Positions 1 through 5,452 of a stretch of 7,389 bases of DNA are shown piece by piece. The stretch comes from an uncultured Bacilli bacterium. GTDB lineage: Bacteria; Bacillota_I; Bacilli_A; RF39; UBA660. The translations under genes and the position numbers were made by a program. The stretch covers positions 1 through 7,389 of the forward strand of contig CANQEF010000056.1 in NCBI GenBank assembly GCA_947594675.1. The letters are read 5' to 3'. The stretch's first letter is position 1, and each line of letters begins with the position of its first letter. The notes beneath the pieces are model-generated. The model worked only from the letters and a program-made list of their open reading frames with translations. It was not told where the DNA came from and did no database searches.

Positions 1-79
1 CACCATAACCTACTGCTAAACAAAATAAAACTACACCTAAAGAAGAAATAATTATAACTTTAAGTTTCCTACTATCCAT
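1..79 (-). CDS. N-terminus of an unidentified membrane-anchored or exported protein (cut by left edge)
   Basis: Only 26 codons are inside the window, starting at the ATG at 79-77. They read MDSRKLKVIIISSLGVVLFC and then LAVGYG. This is a short basic n-region (R4, K5, K7) followed by about 19 hydrophobic residues, typical of a signal peptide or an N-terminal membrane anchor. The Cys at residue 20 follows VLF, which is a poor lipobox, so a lipoprotein is unlikely. A GGTGGTGG stretch (81-88) ends four bases before the ATG and is an imperfect Shine-Dalgarno. The gene lies 105 bp downstream of the sensor kinase on the same strand, but a terminator separates them and it has its own promoter containing a G10 run. 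In B. subtilis an HtrA-type protease gene adjoins cssRS, so an HtrA-like protein is possible, but nothing visible here shows it. Function unknown. Confidence 0.7.
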   Translation of the reverse strand, partial: MDSRKLKVIIISSLGVVLFCLAVGYG

Positions 80-91
80 TTTTCCACCACC

Positions 92-107
92 AAATTGTCA
101 ACAATTT
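92..107. promoter_or_regulatory. 16-bp palindrome, possible operator in the 5' UTR of the left-edge gene
   Basis: AAATTGT-CA-ACAATTT is a perfect 7-bp inverted repeat around a 2-bp centre. It sits between the predicted start of transcription and the ribosome binding site of the left-edge gene. Its core TTGTCAACAA (95-104) recurs at 149-158, where it covers the -35. Two copies with centres 54 bp apart could be a paired repressor site, or the downstream copy could be a weak hairpin in the leader. No regulator can be named. Confidence 0.4.
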
Positions 108-124
108 CCTTATTTTATAATAAG

Positions 125-155
125 ATTATACCCCCCCCCCGTCTTAATTTGTCAA
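125..155 (-). promoter_or_regulatory. Sigma-A-type promoter with a G10 tract in its spacer (candidate phase-variable promoter)
   Basis: On the minus strand a perfect -35 TTGACA (155-150) and a perfect -10 TATAAT (130-125) are separated by 19 bases (149-131). The last ten of these are an uninterrupted G run (131-140, C on the plus strand) touching the -10. The expected start is near base 118, about 40 bases before the ATG at 79. The optimal spacer for this promoter class is 17, so ten G would make a weak or off promoter, while eight or nine G would give 17-18. The element sequences are seen directly; switching by slipped-strand mispairing is inferred from known poly-G promoters such as Neisseria porA. 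Confidence 0.75.
131..140. repeat. Homopolymeric C10/G10 tract
   Basis: Ten consecutive C on the plus strand sit in a background that is mostly A and T, where such a run is not expected by chance. It lies exactly between the -35 and -10 of the promoter reading leftward. Mononucleotide runs of this length are prone to length change during replication. Confidence 0.95.
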
Positions 156-158
156 CAA

Positions 159-186
159 AAAATTGTGGAGTTTTTTCCACAATTTT
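159..186 (-). terminator. Intrinsic terminator after the sensor kinase gene
   Basis: An 11-bp perfect stem (159-169 with 176-186) closes a 6-base loop. On the minus strand it is followed by a run of six T (complement of 157-162, partly in the stem). The stem shares two bases with the kinase stop codon (185-187). It is AT-rich but has a GTGG/CCAC core. It would end the cssRS-like transcript just before the -35 of the next promoter, making the left-edge gene an independent unit. Confidence 0.7.
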
Positions 187-1462
187 AATTCTTTTGTCTT
201 ACATTTCTTACGATAATAAAGACAACTCCTTTTTTCTGATTTTTGATTGAAATATCATAATCAATTAGATTAAGCGTTTTCTTAACAATAGATAGGCCAA
301 GACCAAACTCGCCTTTGATTCCCTTGCGGAACGGAGTAAAGATTCCATCAAGTAAATCATCAGCTATATTTTCTCCATCATTGTAAAGAAATAATTTATT
401 TTGCTTAGCCGTTATTTTTATGGTAGTTTTTGCATATCTACAAAAATTAGATAAAATATTATCTAAAATTGTTTCCCAATGTTCGACCGTACCAAAAAAT
501 TTTGACTTCTTATCAATATCAACAATATATTTTAAATCTCTTACAAATTTAAATTTTTCTACTTCTTCATTGACAATAGAAGTCATATTAATGGGAACAA
601 TTTCAATCTTTGAATTTTTGAGATAATCAAGTTTATTTAAGTAAAGAAGTGAGTGAACTTTTTGTTCTAGTTTTTCAGTTTGCTGCTTAATAACTTTCAA
701 AGCATCATTTACATTTTCAACGTTATCATCGACAGCTTCTATATATGATTTTATAACTGTGAGAGGTGTTTTAAAATCATGCGATATATTTTGATACATT
801 TGATTACGATATTCTTCTTGATTTATTAAGGAGATTCGCATATCCTCTATTGCCAAGGCCAAAGATCTAATTTCATCATCTGTTTCAAAATCAATTTTAT
901 GATTAAAATCTTGATTATCAATATTATCAATCTTATTTTTTAATTTATCGATCTTCCTTACAACAATTGAAGACCATAAAACTAGTATTAATCCAATCAG
1001 TAAAAAGGTTCCTAAGACTATTGGAAAGATAGCACTAAGTATAGCAGCTTTAATCTTATTAACGTAATTGTCATTAGAAAGAGCTATTTTTTTTAAGTGT
1101 TCATCATTTAAAACATAATAGTAATAATTTTTATTTTCATAAATTACTTTACCATGTGAATTAGTCATTTTCTTTACTAATTTACTTATATCATCTATTT
1201 TAATTACTGATTCCAAATTGTCACTTGTTCTAATTTCATCATTTAAAACATATATATAAGCAACTTCTGTATTTAATAATTTTTTATCAAAATTAGTATC
1301 AATTACTTTTAAAGGTTCACTTAAATATCTATAAATATTAGATTCAATTACAGGTACTAAAATCTTAGGTAAAATAACGCCTAATGATAAGAACAAAACC
1401 ATAAAGGCAATACCCACTAGCCAAATAAGTTGTTTACCTAGTTTGCTTTTACGATATATCAT
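185..1462 (-). CDS. cssS: CssS-like membrane sensor histidine kinase
   Basis: A 425-residue two-pass sensor kinase that should autophosphorylate and pass phosphate to the adjacent response regulator. Order of parts: TM1 about 12-38; extracellular sensor region about 40-137; TM2 about 138-168; HAMP about 169-218; H-box NISHDFKTPL at 225-234 with phospho-acceptor H228; N-box DNILSN at 334-339; G1 NDG at 361-363; F-box FTPF at 375-378; G2 GLGLS at 387-391. Segments such as LLYLNKLDYL, NDGENI and the KGEFGLGLSIVK run closely match Bacillus CssS as I remember it. CssS senses misfolded protein at the outer membrane face and induces HtrA-type proteases. The ATG at 1462 overlaps the regulator's TGA by four bases (ATGA), so translation is coupled, and this fixes the start. 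Kinase assignment is certain; CssS orthology is likely but from memory. Confidence 0.9.
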   Translation of the reverse strand: MIYRKSKLGKQLIWLVGIAFMVLFLSLGVILPKILVPVIESNIYRYLSEPLKVIDTNFDKKLLNTEVAYIYVLNDEIRTSDNLESVIKIDDISKLVKKMTNSHGKVIYENKNYYYYVLNDEHLKKIALSNDNYVNKIKAAILSAIFPIVLGTFLLIGLILVLWSSIVVRKIDKLKNKIDNIDNQDFNHKIDFETDDEIRSLALAIEDMRISLINQEEYRNQMYQNISHDFKTPLTVIKSYIEAVDDNVENVNDALKVIKQQTEKLEQKVHSLLYLNKLDYLKNSKIEIVPINMTSIVNEEVEKFKFVRDLKYIVDIDKKSKFFGTVEHWETILDNILSNFCRYAKTTIKITAKQNKLFLYNDGENIADDLLDGIFTPFRKGIKGEFGLGLSIVKKTLNLIDYDISIKNQKKGVVFIIVRNVRQKN

Positions 1463-2118
1463 GATAGCCTATACCCATAGCCATAAACAGCTTTTAAGTT
1501 AAGTTTAGGCATCTTCTTTCTTAATCTTCTTATGGCATCATCAACGACACGATCTGTTCCAAAGTAATCATTTCCCCAAATACTATTTAATATTTCTTCT
1601 CTAGTAAAACATTTAGTTTTATTTTTTAGAAACAATATCAATAACTCAAATTCTAAAGTTGTTACTTTTATATCTTTTTCATCAAGAGTAACTTCCCTTT
1701 TTTCTAAGTCAATATGGTAATCTTCATAAATAATAGTATTGTTATCAGATTTTTTATATACCCTTTTGATAATATTATTAACTCTTAATACGAGCTCTTT
1801 TGTAGAAAAAGGTTTAGTTAAATAATCATCACTTCCTAATTCTAAACCAAGAATTTTATCTAGCTCTTGATCTCTTGCAGAAGTAAATATAACTGGAACA
1901 TTTTCATCATTTTGTCTAATCTTTTTTATAATATCATAGCCATTAATATCATCTTTAAGCATAATATCTAAAATCCATAAATTACTTTTTTTACCTATAT
2001 AATCAATAGCTTCTTTGCCTTTTTCAAAACATATTACATTATAGCCTTCCCTTTCTAAATAAATTTTTATTAAATTAGAAAGAGCTTCTTCATCTTCAAC
2101 TAAGACAATTGTATACAT
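1459..2118 (-). CDS. cssR: CssR-like OmpR/PhoB-family response regulator
   Basis: A 219-residue cytoplasmic transcription regulator of normal family length. The receiver domain (about 1-118) has the acidic pair E8/D9, phospho-acceptor D51 in LWILDIML, the conserved T79 and K102 in TKPF. The C-terminal winged-helix domain (about 127-219) contains the recognition segment YFGTDRVVDDAIRRLRKKMP and ends in YGYGYRL. The LWILDIML, LGLELGSDDY and WGNDYFGTDRVVDD stretches are the same as, or nearly the same as, Bacillus CssR as I recall it, which supports CssR over other OmpR types. It is the first gene of a two-gene operon with the kinase. GGAGG at 2127-2131 lies eight bases before the ATG. A promoter with 10-bp direct repeats lies about 155 bases upstream and may be its own target, since CssRS is autoregulated in Bacillus. 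Family certain; orthology likely. Confidence 0.92.
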   Translation of the reverse strand: MYTIVLVEDEEALSNLIKIYLEREGYNVICFEKGKEAIDYIGKKSNLWILDIMLKDDINGYDIIKKIRQNDENVPVIFTSARDQELDKILGLELGSDDYLTKPFSTKELVLRVNNIIKRVYKKSDNNTIIYEDYHIDLEKREVTLDEKDIKVTTLEFELLILFLKNKTKCFTREEILNSIWGNDYFGTDRVVDDAIRRLRKKMPKLNLKAVYGYGYRLS

Positions 2119-2126
2119 AATTCTAT

Positions 2127-2131
2127 CCTCC
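2127..2131 (-). promoter_or_regulatory. Ribosome binding site of the cssR-like gene
   Basis: GGAGG on the minus strand with an eight-base gap to the ATG at 2118. It supports this start. A second AGGAGG-type element lies about 30 bases further upstream (2159-2164) with no start codon behind it. Confidence 0.8.
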
Positions 2132-2173
2132 GATTAAACTATATTATCTTCTATCAGTCCTCCTCTTATTCTA

Positions 2174-2224
2174 TCATAATCTATTTAAAGATCGAAGTTT
2201 GACTAATTTAATTTTTTTTCTAAT
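2174..2224 (-). other. Possible 16-codon leader peptide with an ATT start
   Basis: In the leader of the cssR-like gene a full AAAGGAGG (2238-2231, minus) is followed six bases later by ATT, opening 16 codons before TGA at 2176-2174. The peptide would be very basic (R2, K3, K4, K6, K9, R11, R15). AUU initiation is rare and known mainly from infC, so this may be a decayed gene, an SD-like regulatory element or chance. There is no ATG, GTG or TTG start at useful spacing. Confidence 0.15.
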
Positions 2225-2273
2225 ATTTTTCCTCCTTTCTGTACTAATTGTATAACTTAATTGTGTAAAAATT

Positions 2274-2302
2274 ATTATAAAATTATGGGAAATTATGGGA
2301 AA
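2274..2302 (-). promoter_or_regulatory. Candidate promoter of the cssRS-like operon with 10-bp direct repeats over the -35
   Basis: A perfect -10 TATAAT (2279-2274, minus) lies directly after two copies of TTTCCCATAA in tandem. Period-10 identity spans 2280-2302. The place where a -35 would be reads TTTCCC, a poor match. Tandem repeats one helical turn apart over a poor -35 are how OmpR/PhoB-family activators commonly bind. Transcription would begin near 2267 and give a leader of about 150 bases. Activation by the CssR-like protein itself is an inference. The repeats and -10 are directly visible. Confidence 0.5.
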
Positions 2303-2309
2303 AGTTAAA

Positions 2310-3332
2310 TTAATTAGTTTTGTTTAATTTTTCTAATGTTGAAATAGCCTCTTGTATTGTTTTTACTCCTATTACTTTAATATCAAGTTTTTTTTCTTTC
2401 TTTACTTTTATTGCTTCTTCATAATTTTCACCACTAGGTACAAGAAAAATATCCATTTTCTTTTTAGCGGCACCTATTAGTTTATATTTGACACCACCTA
2501 TCGTACCAATTGAGCCATCTAATTCTATTGTTCCGGTACCAGCTACTTTTAAATTAGTTAAATCTTTTTTAGTTAACTTATTATAAATATCTAAAGTAGT
2601 TATTAAGCCAGCTGATGGACCAGATTCTGTTTTTTTAAAATTAATTTCTAATTTAGGATTTGTTTTATAACTAGTATAATTTTGTAAAACTACTCCTAAA
2701 ATAGTAACGCCTTCTGATTCATGTAATTTACAGTCAAGTTCTTTTATCTTATTATTTCTTTTTACTTTAACTTTAATTACATCACCTTTTTTATACTTAC
2801 TTAATATATTTTTATATTGCTCATTACTATCTATTTTTTCATTATCAATTGAAATTATTTCGTCTTTTACTTTTAAAGGAGTTTTATATTCTTCAAACGT
2901 TGCTATTACGTATATAGTACTACTTTTTTCTTCTACTTCTTTATTAGCCAATTCATAAGCCCATTTAGTTGCAGCACTATTAGATTCTTTTAAATCTAAT
3001 TCTCCTCTAAAATCAATAGTTTCTATCGATTCATTTTCATCATACTGATAATTAGATATTTTATCTAAATCCCAATTTGGAATAATATAACTAAGTAAAT
3101 ATAATCCTAATGTAGCTTTTAATTCAGTAACATAACACATGTTGAAACTTCCTTTACTTTCATAGGCATTTTCTATTTTTATACGACTACCTACATCACT
3201 GGCACCTCCACCAGTAATAATATAATAATCTACCGGGTAATTGAATATAATGAAAAAAAGGGCTAAACCTATTAAAAAGAATTTTTCTTCTTTGATATAT
3301 TCAATTAGTTCCTTAAAAAATTTCTTAAACAT
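2310..3332 (-). CDS. ylbL: YlbL/SepM-like membrane protease with PDZ and Lon-type (S16) domains
   Basis: A 340-residue membrane-anchored serine protease, normal length for the YlbL family, with its active site expected outside the cell. A single TM segment (about 17-33) follows a basic N-terminus. A PDZ domain spans about 137-203 (KVKDEIISIDNEKI core). The Lon proteolytic domain spans about 205-335, with catalytic S240 in ESGPSAG and its partner K284 in GGVKYK. No ATPase domain is present, as expected. Known relatives are B. subtilis YlbL, which helps degrade the division inhibitor YneA, and Streptococcus SepM, which trims the competence peptide; the substrate here is unknown. AAGGGTGA (3344-3337) supports the ATG at 3332. 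It diverges from the ylbJ-like gene 41 bp away; in B. subtilis the two are near neighbours on one strand. The 191 bases to the cssR-like start contain no convincing terminator. Confidence 0.88.
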   Translation of the reverse strand: MFKKFFKELIEYIKEEKFFLIGLALFFIIFNYPVDYYIITGGGASDVGSRIKIENAYESKGSFNMCYVTELKATLGLYLLSYIIPNWDLDKISNYQYDENESIETIDFRGELDLKESNSAATKWAYELANKEVEEKSSTIYVIATFEEYKTPLKVKDEIISIDNEKIDSNEQYKNILSKYKKGDVIKVKVKRNNKIKELDCKLHESEGVTILGVVLQNYTSYKTNPKLEINFKKTESGPSAGLITTLDIYNKLTKKDLTNLKVAGTGTIELDGSIGTIGGVKYKLIGAAKKKMDIFLVPSGENYEEAIKVKKEKKLDIKVIGVKTIQEAISTLEKLNKTN

Positions 3333-3349
3333 TTTATCACCCTTATCTA

Positions 3350-3355
3350 ATTATA
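3350..3355 (-). promoter_or_regulatory. Possible extended -10 for the ylbL-like gene
   Basis: TGTTATAAT reads leftward in the 41-bp divergent gap: a perfect TATAAT with the TGn extension. TTCATA lies 17 bases upstream, inside the start of the ylbJ-like gene, and matches four of six -35 bases. The predicted start of transcription (near 3343) would put the ribosome binding site at the extreme 5' end of the message, which is a reason for caution. Confidence 0.35.
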
Positions 3356-3373
3356 ACAAATAAAAGGAGAAAT

Positions 3374-4261
3374 ATGAATAAAACTATAAAAAGAATTATT
3401 ATACTTTGCTTTTTATTTTTACTTTTAATTCTTTATTTAATAAATGCCTCTTTAATTATAAAAAATATTGTTGAATATACTAATCTTTTTTTTACTAAGC
3501 TATTTCCAGCAAATTTCATTTTTTTTACTATTTCTTCATTACTAATAGAATATGGTTTGATAGAGATTATTTCTAGTAAATTAAGATTAAATACAGCCTC
3601 TTTATATATATTTTTCATGAGTTTAATAAGTGGCTTTCCTAGTGGTTGCAACTACAGTAAAGAATTATGGCAAAAAAAACTTATTACTGATGAAGAGGCT
3701 AATTATATAGTTATGTCAAGTCATTTTCCTAATCCCCTTTTTGTATTAGGAACAGTATCTATGGTATTAAATAATAAAATTATGGCTTTAAAAATATATT
3801 TATCTTTAATTATTGGTAATCTAATTATTTTTCTTTTAACAAGAAAAAAAGATAATAAGATAGAATTTAACTATTTTGAAGTTAAAGACTTTTCTACTGC
3901 TTTAAGTAAGGCTATAAATAAGAGTTTAAAAGTAATTGTATTAATATATGGAACAGCCATTTTTTTCTATTTAATATCCTCTATTATAAATAAATATCTT
4001 ATTTTGAATGTAGATAGCTATGTTATAATAAATGGCATATTTGATTTAACTAAGGGAATATCTTCTTTATCATTAATAAATAATATTTTTAAAAAAGCAT
4101 TATTGGCACTTATTTTTTTATCATTAGGAGGAATTAGTATTCATATGCAAGTAAAAAGTATCATTGCTGAGACTCCGATAAAATATAGAAGTTTTCTTAA
4201 AGGAAGAATTATAGGGACAGTACTTTCTATAATAATTTTCTTATTACTTTACACTTTTTAA
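3374..4261 (+). CDS. ylbJ: YlbJ-like multi-pass membrane protein (nucleoside-recognition/Gate-type)
   Basis: A 295-residue, very hydrophobic protein with roughly six to eight TM segments (clear ones about 7-29, 40-60, 74-90, 137-156, 185-207, 241-256, 276-294). Three conserved patches identify the YlbJ family as I know it: SGFPSG at 86-91, HFPNPLF at 117-123 and LGGISIHMQVKSI at 251-263. B. subtilis YlbJ is needed for full spore heat resistance and is made in the mother cell; its transport substrate is not established. It is somewhat shorter than the roughly 400 residues of B. subtilis YlbJ. AAAGGAG at 3363-3369 fixes the ATG. It sits back to back with the ylbL-like gene; ylbK, found between them in Bacillus, is absent. 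All five arginines are AGA. Its TAA overlaps the stop of the convergent prepilin gene within TTAA. Whether this organism sporulates cannot be judged here. Confidence 0.8.
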   Translation: MNKTIKRIIILCFLFLLLILYLINASLIIKNIVEYTNLFFTKLFPANFIFFTISSLLIEYGLIEIISSKLRLNTASLYIFFMSLISGFPSGCNYSKELWQKKLITDEEANYIVMSSHFPNPLFVLGTVSMVLNNKIMALKIYLSLIIGNLIIFLLTRKKDNKIEFNYFEVKDFSTALSKAINKSLKVIVLIYGTAIFFYLISSIINKYLILNVDSYVIINGIFDLTKGISSLSLINNIFKKALLALIFLSLGGISIHMQVKSIIAETPIKYRSFLKGRIIGTVLSIIIFLLLYTF

Positions 4262-4824
4262 AAAGAATTAATGGGACATACAATATTAATACCATAACGA
4301 GTTGATAAATCTGGATGATAAAAGCCAATGTAAATTGCTAAAACATTATTTTCAGTACTTAAGATAATATTATTAATACGAAGGTCTTTTATAATCTCGC
4401 CTCTATTATTTTTATATTCACCCAAGTCAGGAATTGGATATTCTATACCATCATATTCAATCATAAAAACATCGTTTTGCTTGGTACCAGAAGTATTTGT
4501 TAAAGCCTCATTATAATCCATAGCTAATTTTCTAGTAATAATTAGTGTTTTAGATGTGTTATCACGATAATTCATATTAACGGTGTATATGCCATTATTT
4601 ATTGTATAGTTAGCACTTATAAGTCCTTTTTTTATTAAATCATCTTGAATTAATTTAGTTAAAGTATTTTTATAAGTATAAATTTTTTCTTTAAATGATT
4701 CAATATTTTGTTTATTGTTAAAAGAAGATATAGTTGTATAAATAGATACTGAGATAATTGCTACTAAAACAAAGCAAATTAATATTTCTATGGTTGTCAT
4801 AGCTTTATTATTTAATTTTTTCAT
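4258..4824 (-). CDS. Type IV pilin-like minor prepilin (second of pair), Ala at -1
   Basis: A 188-residue protein with a class III (type IV) prepilin signal: MKKLNNKA, then M9 as predicted mature residue 1, and E13 as the conserved Glu5, followed by a hydrophobic helix (about 14-34). The usual Gly at -1 is Ala8, a substitution tolerated by some prepilin peptidases. The rest is a predicted globular head with no family I can name; one Cys only (C183). It would be inserted in the membrane, cleaved, and built into a pilus or pseudopilus as a minor subunit. Its ATG overlaps the TAA of the preceding prepilin by one base (TAATG), and GAGGTGA at 4832-4838 lies inside that gene, so the two are co-translated. 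Its stop shares TTAA (4258-4261) with ylbJ. ComG-type minor pseudopilins are an alternative. Confidence 0.82.
   Translation of the reverse strand: MKKLNNKAMTTIEILICFVLVAIISVSIYTTISSFNNKQNIESFKEKIYTYKNTLTKLIQDDLIKKGLISANYTINNGIYTVNMNYRDNTSKTLIITRKLAMDYNEALTNTSGTKQNDVFMIEYDGIEYPIPDLGEYKNNRGEIIKDLRINNIILSTENNVLAIYIGFYHPDLSTRYGINIVCPINSF
4803..4824 (-). repeat. 22-bp repeat shared by the two prepilin starts (copy 2)
   Basis: The first 22 bases of the second prepilin gene are identical to the first 22 of the first prepilin gene (5333-5354). They encode MKKLNNK. Beyond this point the genes diverge strongly, so the identity marks either tandem duplication with a conserved leader or local conversion. 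Confidence 0.9.
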
Positions 4825-5354
4825 TACTTTTTCACCTCAATTGTTGCATAAGTATAAAAGTCATTATCATCTTTAGTATTATGAAATTCTGCAACTAAAC
4901 GATATTGTGCTCCATTTAAAGAGCCTATAGTATATTCTGGTAAGTATAAAACATAATCTCTTATTCCATCTTTAAAAGAAGAATTATTTCTAATTTTATT
5001 TTTAAAATTTACTGTTATAAAGTCAATTATATATATTTGGGTAGTACTTACTCTTTTAATTGTTTCATTGCATATAGCTTTTTTATTAGTATCAGAGAAA
5101 TTGTTACAACTAAATTCAACGTATTTATTATTAGAAATAGCAGTTTTATCAAGATTATAATAACTGTCTTGTACCATTCTTTTTATCCAATAAATAGCAT
5201 ATTTACTATCTATATCATCAAAACTTTCTCTTCTTTCATATTCACCCATCAAGGGATAAAAATTGTTATAGAGGATAGAAAAGATCGTTACTAAAAAGAC
5301 TGATACGATTAGAGTTTCTACTAGGACAAAGCCTTTATTATTTAATTTTTTCAT
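4824..5354 (-). CDS. Type IV pilin-like minor prepilin (first of pair)
   Basis: A 176-residue prepilin. The leader MKKLNNKG is followed by F9 (mature residue 1) and E13 (Glu5), in the motif KGFVLVET, then a hydrophobic helix (about 14-36). Cleavage is expected after G8 by prepilin peptidase. The head has two cysteines (C83, C95) that could form a disulfide loop. Length and lack of the usual major-pilin features suggest a minor or ComGF-like subunit, but I cannot assign a family. AAGGGA (5365-5370) about ten bases upstream supports the start. The gene diverges from the assembly ATPase with 98 bp between them and overlaps the next prepilin by one base. Its first 22 bases are identical to those of its neighbour. 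Six of seven arginines are AGA, unlike the ATPase. Confidence 0.85.
   Translation of the reverse strand: MKKLNNKGFVLVETLIVSVFLVTIFSILYNNFYPLMGEYERRESFDDIDSKYAIYWIKRMVQDSYYNLDKTAISNNKYVEFSCNNFSDTNKKAICNETIKRVSTTQIYIIDFITVNFKNKIRNNSSFKDGIRDYVLYLPEYTIGSLNGAQYRLVAEFHNTKDDNDFYTYATIEVKK
5333..5354 (-). repeat. 22-bp repeat shared by the two prepilin starts (copy 1)
   Basis: Exact match to 4803-4824, same strand, at the same codon positions of the neighbouring prepilin gene. Copies are 530 bp apart in direct orientation. Confidence 0.9.
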
Positions 5355-5376
5355 AAATAATATTCCCTTCTTTTTC

Positions 5377-5405
5377 TTGCTATTGTGTTTAATTTATTAT
5401 ATAAT
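5377..5405 (+). promoter_or_regulatory. Promoter of the pilus assembly ATPase gene
   Basis: TTGCTA (5377-5382, four of six -35 bases) and a perfect TATAAT (5400-5405) are separated by exactly 17 bases. Transcription would start near 5412 and give a leader of about 40 bases before the ATG at 5453. The position in a divergent gap just before the gene supports the call. Confidence 0.6.
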
Positions 5406-5410
5406 AAAAT

Positions 5411-5439
5411 ATAGTAAAATACCATAGTAAAGTAGACAA
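5411..5439 (-). promoter_or_regulatory. Possible promoter of the prepilin pair
   Basis: On the minus strand TTGTCT (5439-5434) and TACTAT (5416-5411) are 17 bases apart; each matches four of six consensus bases. It lies back to back with, and just downstream of, the ATPase promoter, so the two transcripts would start in overlapping DNA. A TATAAT at 5403-5398 on this strand is an alternative -10 but lacks a -35. Confidence 0.35.
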
Positions 5440-5444
5440 AGGGG
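5438..5444 (+). promoter_or_regulatory. Ribosome binding site of the assembly ATPase
   Basis: AAAGGGG ends eight bases before the ATG at 5453. It selects this start over the in-frame ATG at codon 17, which has no such site. Confidence 0.65.
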
Positions 5445-5452
5445 TTGAAAAA

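Noticed and set aside
420..626. 68-codon open frame on the plus strand inside the kinase gene
   Set aside because: Antisense to a well-supported histidine kinase, with no ribosome binding site and no recognisable features.
2199..2226. Plus-strand TTGACT and TAATAT with 16-base spacing
   Set aside because: Would transcribe only antisense to the ylbL-like gene; in such AT-rich DNA a match of this quality is easily chance.
2304..2331. AAATTAA/TTAATTT inverted repeat at the end of the ylbL-like gene, considered as terminator
   Set aside because: All A/T pairs, long loop, overlapping the coding end and no T run in the right place.
3433..3651. 72-codon open frame on the minus strand inside the ylbJ-like gene
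   Set aside because: Antisense shadow of a gene with family motifs; no ribosome binding site.
5037..5294. 85-codon open frame on the plus strand inside the first prepilin gene
   Set aside because: Antisense shadow; its hydrophobic look comes from reading A-rich codons backwards.
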